Shown in pieces: positions 1-10,030 of a stretch of DNA of 64,000 nt. The stretch is taken from contig JBAIAC010000008.1 in the NCBI GenBank assembly GCA_037349315.1, positions 126,726,001-126,790,000 on the forward strand, written 5' to 3'. The stretch comes from Chelydra serpentina (taxonomy: Eukaryota; Chordata; Testudines; Chelydridae). The translations under genes and the position numbers were made by a program. Under the pieces are notes generated by a model. That model did no database searches. It worked only from the letters and a program-made list of their open reading frames with translations, and was not told where the DNA came from. Each line of letters begins with the position of its first letter. Position 1 is the first letter of the stretch.

Positions 1-2250
1 ATTGCATATTTACACATTTTGCTTAACTGACTCTGCTGGCAAACCACTTGCTTTAGTTTTTGAATTCTGCAAAAGCTTTCATATGATATCCCATATGCTG
101 GGGAAGGGGCAGCATGCACAGTGCAGATCAAATTTCAGAACGAAAAGATCTGCTACAACTACTGCATATGCACAGACCTATAATTTTAAATTATTATGGG
201 CCAAATTTTCCTCCCAGTGAAATCAGTGATCCCATGATTTGACCCTATAATTAAAATTTTTTGAAACTTAGCAAGTGTGATAGACCTAGCCATACGTATC
301 AATCCTACAAGCCTGCCACATGCAAAACTTACTGATTTTAATAGGACTTCCATGGGCAGAGGGCTTGCAGGAACATTGTCCAGATTTGAAGTTTTAGCAT
401 TCATTCATTTTTCAAGATATGCTAGAAAAGGTCATGATTCAGCAGGTACTGAAGTATGTGCCCAACTTTAAACACAGGAAGTCAATGGGACTGATCAAGT
501 GCTTAAAGTTAAGCATGTGTCTAAGTACCTTGTTTAACTGCGGTCAAAAAAAAGGAACCACTTAAATTGACAATGTATTTTTGTTTCCCCACTTATTTCA
601 CTAAAAACCAGCTGAACCAATTTTTCCTCAAAATCCACCTCTGACCATCCTCCCAAATTTATTTGGATGGAGACCAAGCATATGAAGTTTCAGCTCAAAG
701 GTAAACTTGTCAAAGAAAATTAGAAGCAATAGGAAAGAGGAATTTAGAATGGCAGCGCCCTGCTCAATCTAAACGATAGTATTTTCTACCAGGGTTGCTA
801 GAAAGTGATTGAAATGATAAAGATTTACTGCTTCATTCTGATTTTTATGTGAAAAAAGAGAATTACTGGGAAAAGCCAGTGTATTCTTATTACTTACTAT
901 TGAATAACGACTGTGCTTGGCGCTGTACAAGATGCAGCTCTTGCCTACGTGAAGTTTATAATCTAACTGTAACCCCGAACAATGTATCTCTTTGCTCATG
1001 CTGATTACTGCTCTGTTAGTTGGTTGTGGCAGATCTCTGCTAAATATGGTCACTGTTTCACCCACACTTATGACCATGTGAAGGCTTCTACTCACATGTT
1101 TTGTTGTCTGTCATGTGCCTCATTCCAGTCGTGCAATCTAGCCATTTCTTTATCAAGCATAACAAGGACCAGAATAGTAACTGAGGTTAGTATCCTATGA
1201 GGAAGGCGAGGGAGAAACTCTGTGATGTGTGGAGTGCTACAGAGTGTTTATTACAACAAGATAGGGATGGTCATACATTGCTCACAAGTGGCAAAGCCCA
1301 ATGCATGAGTCATGCAAGTTTTCCAAAACAAATAACAATAGAAAACTTTATGGGGCCCCTTATGTCACACCATAGGGTTATCATGCCCATGTCAAGCTTT
1401 GTCTGACATTTATCCATCTTAGAGTTTCCCTAATTTTTTTCCCCACCTCAAGTGGATATTTTGAAAACAGTGCCATGGGTTTGGAAATCTAGAGGTGTAT
1501 TATAAAGGCAGGATTCAGTCCTGCAGCCCTTACTCATGTAACTTTCCATTGACATCAGTAGAAATAGTCATGTGAGTATGAGCCAAAGGAGTGCATCTTT
1601 AATTTATATAATTGTGTGAAATACAGGGGTTAAGGATGGTTATCTGACAACACTTGTGGTATAAGGCATACATTACTTGAGGACCCCTCATAGGAATGCC
1701 CTGCCAGATTTAGCAGCTAGAACTGAAAGATCTTGTAGCACATGGTCTTCTTCTCAGTGCTCCCCCATGCACTGACTTTTTTGCTGTGATGTGTCATCTG
1801 AGGTAGGCTGTGCTTGGAAAAAACATGCAACGTGTCTTTCCCTTCACAGAGAGGAATTGCCACATGTCACTGCTCAAGTTTTCAGGACAATTTTCATGCT
1901 TCTTCCAATGTGTCTTCCTAGGGATGGTGTTCTGACTCAACTAAATAAAATGAAGATCATCAAAAGAATTTTTATGAAATTATTCTTGGACTAATTTTTC
2001 AAATATAGTGGCTTTGCCCCTCTTCCCACTTACACCTGCTTTACGTGAAAGTGACTCCATTAATTTCAGTGGCGTTACCCTGGATTTACAACAGTGTAAG
2101 TGGGAAGAGCTTAAGTCTCACTGTTACAGATGAAAAAAATGTGGCTGTATGTGATACAATTGTGGGGGCAGAGAGGGGAAAAGAAGGCATCGTGGCACAA
2201 ATTTCACCAAAGGGAGGTACAAATCCATGCGAATGCTGGGTTTTGCATGA
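1..2250. other. Intergenic DNA, no gene recognised
   Basis: No frame in this stretch resembles a protein I recognise, and all open frames are short. Two patches (about 480-540 and 1500-1590) look like very old dispersed repeats. They use phrases such as 'gtgcttaaagttaagcatg' that recur in sauropsid intergenic DNA and again near 37,030-37,150. No RNA gene or regulatory site can be supported. Confidence 0.6.
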
Positions 2251-2490
2251 GAGCTTGGGTCGACACTATAGACTTATGTTGGTATAACATTGCTCCGGGG
2301 TGTGGAAAATCTACATCCCCGGAGCAATGCAGTTATACCCGCGTTATGTTGACGGGAAGGCTTCTCTCGTCAACATAGCTACTGCCTCTTGGGGTGATAG
2401 AGTACCTATGCTGACGGGAAAAGGTCTCCCGTTGGTGTAGTTAGCATCCTCACTGAGCGCTACAGTGACACAGCTGCATTGGTGGGAAGG
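2251..2490 (+). mobile_element. PIF/Harbinger-like MITE, 3'-truncated
   Basis: The stretch has the body of the abundant non-autonomous turtle element also seen complete at 28,276-28,536. A head resembling GGGCTTGTCTACACT is followed by self-complementary arms around 2290-2335 (gctccggggtgtgg / ccccggagc). Further paired segments follow (gttgacgggaaggc / ctcgtcaacatag). The right end loses similarity near 2490, so no terminal repeat or target duplication is visible there. It has no coding capacity. Confidence 0.6.
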
Positions 2491-4060
2491 GGGTTGTTTG
2501 TTTCAGTGTGAATATAGAAGATTCTGTGCTCCAAGTATGACTGTTTCAGGCAAGAGTGTGCGTGTAATTGGTGCCTGTGGCTGAAGTCTCCCAAATGTTA
2601 CTCAGTTTATGGCTCACTTTCATCTTCCAGAATAGATTAACTGGATACGCCTACATGACCTACAGTAACTCGTTTCTAAAAAGCTGCAGTGTCCCATGGC
2701 AGCAACTGTTCAGTGCACAGGCTGATGTTAATGTCTCTGATTCATAGAGAATTTCACCTTTTGGTGCTATGCATGTGTGGGATCAGGTATACCAATTATG
2801 CACCATATGTGGTCAGAATCAAGACCTTAACACATCACCCACCCTAATAAGGGCCAAATTTGTCCCTAGTTCTTGGGTGGGAGAGCAGAATACTCTCAGT
2901 GGGTGAGGGGTGGGACATTAGAAGCTTTCAAAAAGGACCAGGACAGCAAGTCCCTGCATTTAGAATAACACAGAGATTGCTCCCTTTGTGCACGCTGGCG
3001 GTGCAAATCATCCCAAAGGGAAGAGGGAAGAGGTGGGGCCATGACCCTGTTCCTCAATCCATTCTGGCCAGGTGCCCAATCCCTTCTGGAGTTGCTTCAG
3101 GGTGGTGCAGTTCCACACCACTTCCTGCTTAGGCCAGTGACTAAAAGCCACAATTGGGCCTTAAATGATTATTCTTTGTGCTCGGAAATGTGTGTCCAGA
3201 ACCCAGATGTGACATGGAAGCATGATAGTTTGCAGCTGTATTTTCAAGTTAGTGTTAAGCATCTGTTGATGGGGTTTTCCATATAACTTCAGGATTTCAG
3301 TAGATGTTTTCATTTATATCATAATACAGTAGAGCTAGTTGAAAAATCCTTTTTTTCCCAATTTTGTTAACGTTTCCAGTGAAAAGGGGTTTGTTTTTTG
3401 TTTATGAAAAACAAACAGAATATTGAAAAATGTTTTTGGGTTTTGAAAACTTGTTTGCATCTTGGCTTAAGAAATGTGTTTTGAAATCACCTTGTGGTAA
3501 AAAGGATTTCAGATTCTGGTAAAAATACTCAGTGTACATTTCCCCCCGCAAATGGAAAATTTAATCAAAAGAAATTTGCCATCAAAAATTCAGTTTTGGT
3601 GAAAGGCCATTTATGTCAAAATTACTTTGAAAATATACAACTTGGTGTATAGTCCACCTACCTTTCCACAACCTTTCTTTGCCCGTGGTGATGACAGCAA
3701 GTGAATTGTGAAGAATATGAGCTACATTCTGCTCTTGGTCAACCTAGACTTATGATACGCCCACTGCTTTGTACCATGTGTATTCATTCACACTAGTGCA
3801 AAGAGGCTGTGAAACCACCACCACATCAGAACTGCAGCATTGTACATCCGCTGCGCACTGGTGAAAATGACTAAACATGGAGAAAGACAATGGCGAATAG
3901 GCCTTGGGTATTTTGCCATTGAAGTCAATAGCAGCAGACTGGGCTTCACTGAACTAAATCATGGCTTCTAGTGTAAATGAGAGCTGTGTATGGTACTGGC
4001 ACGTCTCCTCTTGACTACTGCATACAGAGGATGTAAACAGTTGCACTTCATTTAGAGGGC
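2491..4060. other. Intergenic DNA with an A/T-rich old repeat
   Basis: No gene recognised. About 3330-3650 is an A/T-rich tract made of variants of tgaaaaatttt / aaaattttcca. The same kind of tract recurs at about 5620-5830, 6280-6520, 21,990-22,120, 56,570-56,900, 57,690-57,900, 61,540-61,720 and 63,560-63,850. It is probably an ancient, diverged interspersed repeat. Confidence 0.5.
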
Positions 4061-4241
4061 GGGAGGGATAGCTCGGTGGTTTGAGCACTGGCCTGCTAAA
4101 CCCAGGCTTGTGAGTTCAATCACTGAGGGGGCCGTTTATGGATCTGGGGCAAAAATTGGGGATTGGTCCTGCTTTGAGCAGGGGGTTGGACTAGATGACC
4201 TACCAAGGTCCCTTCCAACCCTGATATTCTATGATTCTATG
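4061..4241 (+). repeat. Cry SINE (tRNA-headed turtle SINE)
   Basis: The head gggagggatagctcggtgg carries a PolIII A box, and a B box-like gttcaatcac follows about 40 bp later. The body (gggggccgtttatgg...ggggattggtcctgc) and the CR1-like tail ending gatattctatgattctatg match the tRNA-derived SINE family of cryptodiran turtles. Other copies lie at 6070-6240, 12,697-12,876 and 54,340-54,519. The copy is full length with scattered mutations. Confidence 0.9.
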
Positions 4242-4254
4242 ACACACCATAAGA

Positions 4255-4570
4255 GCCTTGGACAAACAATAGATCATTACAAGGATGGGCCTTCCCTTAA
4301 TACACTTTTAAATCAAGACTGGATTTTTTTTAAAGGACATGGTCTAGGAATTATTTTGGGAAAGTTCTATGGCCTGTGTTATACAGGAGGTCAGACCAGA
4401 TGGTCACAACGTAGGGTTGCCCATTTTGGTTGGATGTATTCCTGGAGGTTTCATCACATGGCATAATCTTTAATTAAAGATCAGTCTTTAATTCCTGGAG
4501 ACGTCAGGACAATCCTGGAGGGTTGGCAACCCTATAACTATGTTCCTTTCTGGCCTTGGAATCTATGAAT
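4255..4570 (+). repeat. CR1-like 3' fragment, split by a MITE
   Basis: The phrases tttaaatcaagactgg, ttctatggcctgtgttat and caggaggtcagaccaga, followed after the insertion by cctttctggccttgg and aatctatgaa, form the 3' end of an old CR1-related LINE. Coding remnants are too short to annotate. The element at 4412-4534 interrupts it. Confidence 0.6.
4412..4534. mobile_element. Short inverted-repeat MITE inside a CR1 tail
   Basis: The left end TAGGGTTGCC is the reverse complement of the right end GGCAACCCTA. The centre contains a second palindrome (ctttaattaaagatcagtctttaatt). The 123-bp body uses the words 'cctggaggtttcatcacatg' and 'cctggaggg', typical of a recurrent turtle and crocodilian short element. 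No clear target duplication was found, so the superfamily is left open. Confidence 0.6.
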
Positions 4571-5085
4571 TGCAGAAGTCAAGGGCAGCTTTATCAGAGG
4601 AGATCCAGGGATTTGAAAGAATGGTGAAGTGTTCCAGCTTTGTTTTCCTGATGCAAAGAGCCAAATTGATGAGTATTTCACAGCTCCCTTGAGTCTGCTG
4701 ATGTCATACACCAGGCAGGCAAGACTAACATTGAGTATTAGGGGCTGGCATAACAGTAGCAATGGGAGGGCTTCTCTTCAGTCCCGGAGGAGGTAAACAT
4801 TGTAATCCCACACTGGAGGGAGCGGCAGTTCTGCTGAGAAATGTCACTGCTCTTGGTTTGGGTTGTCCTAAAAAAGATTTGAAAAGTAAATAAGCCTTTC
4901 CCTTCCATTAGCTATAGCTATGAAAACCCCTCATGAGTGTGTCTATTGTGTGTGCAGATTGACGCTTTAACTCCCGTTTGTTCCTTGCAAAATCAGCAAT
5001 ATATTCTCTCTATCAGATTAACAGGCACTTCAGAAACTCTCTCTGCTTTCCAAGGTTGGCTTCTAAGTGCCTGATTCTCACTTAC
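4571..5085. other. Intergenic DNA, nothing recognised
   Basis: There are no long frames, no terminal repeats and no RNA gene in this stretch. Confidence 0.5.
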
Positions 5086-5087
5086 AC

Positions 5088-5206
5088 TAAAGCCACTTTA
5101 CACCCCTCTGCCAGTGTAAAGGGGCTTTAAAATGAATGTAAACATAATCTGTGCCCACTTTAAAGCCCCTCTTCACTGGCATAGTGGTGTAAAGTGGCTT
5201 TAGGGA
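5088..5206. repeat. Imperfect inverted repeat (MITE-like)
   Basis: The left arm has ctaaagccactttacacccc and gtaaaggggctttaaa. It mirrors the right arm, which has tttaaagcccctcttcac and gtgtaaagtggctttag. The arms are separated by about 20 bp and fold into a long hairpin. It resembles a small palindromic DNA element, but I did not find a target duplication. Confidence 0.55.
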
Positions 5207-6069
5207 GGAGGCTCTCAAACTGGAGAGCATGAGAAGACAGAGTGCAGAGCGGCAGCTACTGGCTAAGCACCCAGCTCCGAAGGCAGCACCACTGCCAACA
5301 GCAGTGCAGAAGTAAGAGTGGCATGGTATGGCATTGCCACCTTTACTTCTTTACTGCTGCTGGCGGAGCACTGCCTTCAAAGCTGGGTGGCTGGAGAGCT
5401 ACATACTAGATACTTAAATGGCTCTGTTCGAATCAATGCCTTACTGGTTTTTTAATATTTAGTGAGTTGCATGTTGATTTTTAAAATTTTTCTTAATTGG
5501 TATATGTACTTGTGTGGCATGAGAGAGGGGCATAAACTTCTGCAGACACAAAGAAAGGGGGCATGATCAAATACGTTTGAGAACCACTGCTTTAGGGTAA
5601 ATGAGAATCAGGCTGAAAGTAGGGCTGGCTGGGAATCTTCCACTGAAACGTGGGTGGGTGGTTGGGGTTTTCTGCCAGAAAAGTCTGGTTTTTGTTGAAA
5701 TTTTTTGGTTTTCCAATGGGAAAATCAAAATGAAATATTTTGGTTTGGGTTTGATTGACCCTGATTTGAAAAAGTTTGGTTTGTCAACCCAAATAAAAAC
5801 AAATTGGAAGGTTGGTTTGTTATTAATCTGTGTCTGTCTGAGCTGTGTCATTGCCTCAAGGAAGTTGTAATTCAAATGCCTCAGGCCACCATTCTTCTCC
5901 CTAGGCTCCCTGGATGGACTACATCTCCCAGGATGCACTGGCATCTCCATCCAAGTTAAACCACAGTGGCACATTGTGTCATTCACGTGATCAAGGTGCA
6001 GCCTGGAATATGTAGTCTAAATGAGGATCCCAGCGCACACAGGAGAATGAGGAACCTGAACTCCCATGA
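5207..6069. other. Intergenic DNA with an A/T-rich repeat patch
   Basis: No gene recognised. The 5620-5830 part holds the recurring A/T-rich 'gaaattttttggttttcc' repeat. The longest frames here are low-complexity F/K-rich translations of that repeat. Confidence 0.5.
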
Positions 6070-6240
6070 ATCATAGAATATCAGGGTTGGAAGGGACCTT
6101 AGGAAGTTGTCTAGTCCAACCCACTGCTCAAAGCAGGACCAATCCCCAATTTTTGCCCCAGATCCCTAAATGGCCCCCTCAAGGCTTGAACTCACAACCT
6201 TGGGTTTAGCAAGTCAGAGCTCAAACCACTGAGCTATCCC
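6070..6240 (-). repeat. Cry SINE, minus strand
   Basis: The stretch is the reverse complement of the SINE at 4061-4241. The tail tcatagaatatcagggttgg lies on the left, then gctcaaagcaggaccaatcc, and the PolIII head ccactgagctatccct is on the right. It is full length. Confidence 0.9.
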
Positions 6241-7065
6241 TGAAGCAAAGCAGAAGCTCAGATGGGCACAGATTAATGTTTGTATTAAATCGAAGTGAAG
6301 TATTTTGATTTGGTTCAACAAACCAAAACTAAATATTTTGACTGAGGAATATCAAAGCATTTAATTGTTATGGGAAGTGTCAAATCACCTTTCAAAATCA
6401 ACTTAATATTCCATTTAATGAGAAATTTTGATATTGACTTTTTTTTTTCCTGACTCAGATTTCAAACTATTGGAATTTCCTGTGAGAAAGAAACTGTTTG
6501 GTTTTTTTTCAACCGGCTCTCCCACAAGGTCTTTAAAGCATTGAAAATGCTCTTTTCTTAACTCCTCCTTTCTGATTATATGCATGACAGCTGGTAGTAG
6601 CATTTTGTGACATCTACAAAAATCTGATAAAGCAAATGGAATTACTAACAGATTTGTAGAGAGAACATAAATGTTTGAAATTAGATATACCACTAGTTTC
6701 TGATACACTTGTTCAGATATATTCACTTTAGTTTCTCTCCCTATATTTAGATCTCTTTATCCAGTTAGTGTAGTATGCAATTCAAATAAATGTAAATTGC
6801 ATATATGTAGTTTGTTGTTATACTCACAAGATATGTTAAAATATTTGTACTTCTTAGTCTAATCCCAAATGTTAATCTAATCTCCCTGCACATTTATACT
6901 ACACTCAAGACCTCATAAGAATTAGGCACTTTCAAAATCCTACTAGGTGCCTATCTGCATCTTTAAGTGCCTACATATCTTTCCCAAGTCCTACAGGAAG
7001 GCTGGGACAGAGCAAGGAATTGAACCTGAGTCTCCAAAATCCCCGATTAGTATTCAAACCTCTGG
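6241..7065. other. Intergenic DNA; possible old SINE at its right end
   Basis: No gene recognised. 6280-6520 is another copy of the A/T-rich repeat. 6930-7065 ('agtgcctacatatctttccc...gagcaaggaattgaacctg') looks like a degraded MIR-type SINE, but is too diverged for a firm call. Confidence 0.4.
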
Positions 7066-7161
7066 TTTCAGTGTAGTAGCCGTGTTAGTCTGTGTCAGCA
7101 AAACGAAAATAAGAAAGAAAAACTTGTAGCACCTTAGAGACTAACAAATTTATTTCAGCAT

Positions 7162-7193
7162 AAGCTTTCGTGGGTTAGTACCCGCTTCATCGG
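7162..7193 (-). ncRNA. Hammerhead-like ribozyme motif in the Penelope 3' region
   Basis: On the minus strand the order is CCGATGA, one A, a six-base helix II (GCGGGT/ACCCAC, one mismatch, loop ACTA), then GAAA, then GC-TTAT-GC. This is the core layout of a minimal hammerhead ribozyme, which Penelope-like elements are known to carry. It differs from the CUGAUGA consensus at the second base and has an extra A before helix II, so this copy may be inactive. Confidence 0.45.
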
Positions 7194-7390
7194 ATGCATG
7201 GAATGGAACATACAGTAGACAGATATTTATACAGTCAGAGAAACATGATAAGGTCGAGGTGCATAGACCAACCTTAAGAGGCTAATTAGTTGAGAGGAAC
7301 CATAACAGCAGGGGAAGAAAAACCTTTGAAGTGATAAACAAGATGGTCACACAGGTGTGAATGAGGATCGTTAACTTAAGGGAAATAGAT

Positions 7391-7687
7391 TCAATTAACG
7401 TAATGGCCGAGCCATTCCAAATCCTTATTTAATCCGGAGGTAATGCAACCTAGTTTGCATATCAATTTGAGTTCAACAGTTTCTCTTTGAAGTCTGCTTT
7501 TGGAGTTAATCTGTCGCAACACTGCTACCCTCAAGTCTGTCACTGAGTGATTAGGGAGGTTGAAGTGTTCTCCTACTGGTTTTTGAATGTTATGATTCCT
7601 GATGTCAGATTTGTGTCCGTTTATTCTTTTGCGTAGAGACTGTCCGGTTTGGCCAATGTACATGGCAGAGGGGCATTGCTGGCACAT
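7391..7687 (-). pseudogene. GIY-YIG endonuclease domain of a Penelope-like element
   Basis: The 98-residue open frame contains YIGQTGQSLRKRINGHKSDI, the diagnostic GIY-YIG core with its downstream Arg and His. It then has PVGEHFNLPNHSVTDLRVAVL, which is typical of the endonuclease of Penelope-like retroelements. In the intact family this domain follows a reverse transcriptase; here the RT is missing through truncation. The frame ends at its natural C-terminus (EWLGHYVN), so the domain itself looks undamaged. It cannot act alone as a mobile element. The family call is firm; activity cannot be judged. Confidence 0.85.
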
Positions 7688-7770
7688 GATGGCATATCAT
7701 ATTGGTAGATGTGCAGGTGAACGAGCCCCTGATGGCGTGGCTGATGTGATTAGGCCCTGTGATGGGTTAT

Positions 7771-8380
7771 CCATCCCGTCCTGTTGGAAAGTGGTGGGAT
7801 TAAGTACGCTTTTGAACCCCAGAACACAGTCTGGGTAGTTGTAGGGCAAGCTTTCCGCATCTGCCAATGTGTTTCAAGCATGGCTCATCTTCATCTTTTA
7901 AGGTGGTAGAATTCAAGTGAGTAAGGAGGTGGGAGGAGCTGATGAAAGACAGGAAGAAGGGGGAGAGGAGAAAGATAATAGAGTGGATGGTGAGGGAGTG
8001 GATGGGAGTGGAGGTGTCATCACAAACCACACCAAAGCTCTGCAAACGTTCCCCTCATTTCTGTGTAGCGTGTCAGAATTTCACTAAATAACAGACGGAT
8101 TCAATCTGACCGCTGTGCAGATGACAATGAGCGAATGCACGTACGGCCTTGAATCTGGCCGGAGTCCTGTTCATTGACTGCTGCTTGGATTCATTTACCG
8201 TTGTCATTTGCAGGTTTGATTCCGAAAGCACATTTCCCTGTTGTTGTTGGCACGTGAGAAGGAAATTGAAGCAGATCAGTGGCTTATGTAACCACTGCGC
8301 AAACTTTTCAGCCCCATATCACTTTCTCTTAAACAAATCCTGGCCTAATCCTCAGATCTGAAGATGCCGATCATCTCACT
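7771..8380. other. Intergenic DNA, nothing recognised
   Basis: Only short frames. No terminal repeat or coding similarity was seen. Confidence 0.5.
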
Positions 8381-8917
8381 TTCCGGCCTGACGTTGGTGT
8401 AAATCAGGAGTATCTCTATTGTAGTCCATGGATTTGCGCTGGTGAAAGAGCAGGGCAAGGGAGATCACAATCAAGCCCATACAGGATCATGTCCCATACT
8501 AATAAAAACTGAACAAAGAATTAAATGACTAGCATGTAAAACCAAACAGCTTTCTGGAGCGAAACCAGCATTCATTTCTACTGGTGTAAATCCAGCAGAA
8601 TTCCACTGAAGTTAGTGGCGTTATTCTGGACTTTCACCAGTGTAACTGAGAGCAGATTTTGCCCCCCTAGCCCAGATTGTGTCATTTATACCACAGCCCT
8701 GGCCTGGGGCAGTGCAGAAATGCACAGCCCGAGCAGGAAACCTCTGGGACTGCTCCTTGTGCATGAGGGGTGATGTGCAATCTGCTGCAATTATTTGGAT
8801 GGAGCAGATTGCCACCCAGAGCCCTCAACCCCTCCCACACCCCAACCCCTGCCCTAGCCCTGAGCCCCCTCCCACACCCAAGCTCCCTTCTGGAGCCAGC
8901 ACCTTGTACCCCAAATC
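8381..8917. repeat. Old dispersed repeat followed by a C-rich tract
   Basis: 8381-8670 carries the 'gttggtgtaaatcaggag' / 'cactgaagttagtggcg' type of ancient sauropsid repeat, also visible near 39,500, 50,400 and 55,200-55,470. 8815-8917 is a C-rich tract of irregular units like ccctcccacaccc. The long frames crossing it are compositional artefacts. Confidence 0.5.
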
Positions 8918-9296
8918 CAGGGCCGGCTCCAGGCACCAGCCTACCAAGCACATGCTTGGGGCGGCACCTTCGGGGGGCGGTGCTCAGGTGTGTTTTTTTA
9001 AAAAAAACATTCTGCGGCGGGGTGGCGCTCGGGGGAGGGGTGAGTTTGTTTCCGCTGGGCGCTGTATGTGTTGCGGTGCTCGGGGGGTTGTTGGGGCAGG
9101 CTGGGGGCGGGCATGCCGCCCACCCCCCGGCGCTCTGGCAGGGAGAGGCGCTGGGGGAGGGGGGTTGTTGCGGCGCAACACTGGGAGGGGGTGTTTCCGT
9201 GGGCACTGGGGGGGTGTTTTTTTGTTTCAGTGGGGCGGCGCTTGGTTTTTTGTTTTTGTTTTGCTTGGGGCGGGAAAAAAGTTAGAGCCAGCCCTG
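8918..9296 (+). mobile_element. GC-rich hAT-type MITE
   Basis: The left end CAGGGCCGGCTCCAGGC is close to the reverse complement of the right end GTTAGAGCCAGCCCTG, and hAT elements begin CAGRG. The interior is G-rich and non-coding. The same left end (cagggccggctccaggcacc, then agcctaccaagcacatgctt) recurs at 63,854. The flanking octamers are only partly alike, so a target duplication is not secure. Confidence 0.7.
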
Positions 9297-10030
9297 CCCA
9301 CCCCTGCCTCAGCCCAGAGTCGCCTCCCACACTCCGAACCCCTCGGTCCACCCCCCAGCCCCAAACCCCCTTCTTGCACTCTGAACTCGTCATTGCTGGC
9401 CCCACCCTGGAGCCTGCACCCCTAGTGCAGGGTGAAAATGAGTGAGTGAGGGTGGGGGAGCATGAGCGACAGAGGGAGGGGGAATGGAGTGAGTCGAGGG
9501 CAGGGCCTCAGAGAAGGGGAGGGGCAGAGGGCAGGGTAAGGGTGTTTGGTTTTGTGCGATTCGAAAGTTGGCAACCCTAATGCATGGAACACCTGCATTG
9601 CTACTTGCTCCCCCTGCCCCCATCACTGATCTTCTGTGTACCCATTGGGGCTGCGTAAGCACAGGGAAAGAGAGCAGCAGCTCCTGATGCGTTCCTCACA
9701 GTACAGTCCAGGAGGGGAAAGTGAGCTGGATGCACCAAGTGCTTGGTGTTGCTCCTCACTCGCCCCCCACCCCCGCACAGCCCCCTAGGGGGTGCGAAGG
9801 AACATTGAGGGCGGGAGCAGCATCTGTGCATCACCGCTTGCCTCCCATGTTCTTCCGCCAGGAGGAAGCAGGGAGAAATCTGGACAACCCTCCACCCGGT
9901 GCTCCCCTGCCAGTCGGGAGCAGTTTCTGACTCTACACCAGCAGCACACACCTCTTCGCTGCCGCATGGTGACCCCTTGACCATGGCGCCCCTGGGCAGT
10001 TGCCCGGGTGGCCCACCCCTAAGGCCGGCC
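9297..10030. other. C/G-rich repeat-derived DNA
   Basis: 9297-9530 continues the C-rich and G-rich tract on both sides of the MITE. Near 9985-10,029 the words gggcagttgcccgggtgg and aaggccggccgtg resemble the right end of another CAGGGCCGG-type hAT MITE whose left end I could not place. Frames of 60-135 codons here are proline/glycine-rich artefacts. Confidence 0.4.

Larger units (their letters stand above)
7070..7770 (-). mobile_element. Penelope-like element, 5'-truncated 3' portion
   Basis: On the minus strand this reads from the C-terminal coding part (7391-7770) into a 3' non-coding region (7070-7390). The terminal words gtagccgtgttagtctg, caccttagagactaac and cataagctttcgtggg also occur in the palindrome at 38,417-38,638. 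Penelope-like retroelements end in a GIY-YIG endonuclease, which is what the coding part shows. Similarity stops near 7770, as expected for 5' truncation. Confidence 0.8.

Noticed and set aside
1..2400. Host coding exons among short frames (60-108 codons)
   Set aside because: No splice-bounded conserved segment or domain is recognisable; frame lengths are as expected by chance.
4061..4135. tRNA gene
   Set aside because: The A and B boxes belong to the Cry SINE head, which does not fold as a normal cloverleaf with conserved anticodon arm and continues into a SINE body.
8679..9445. Long frames (up to 248 codons) on both strands in the GC-rich block
   Set aside because: They overlap a hAT MITE and C-rich tract, are proline/glycine-rich in every frame and share no motif with known proteins.
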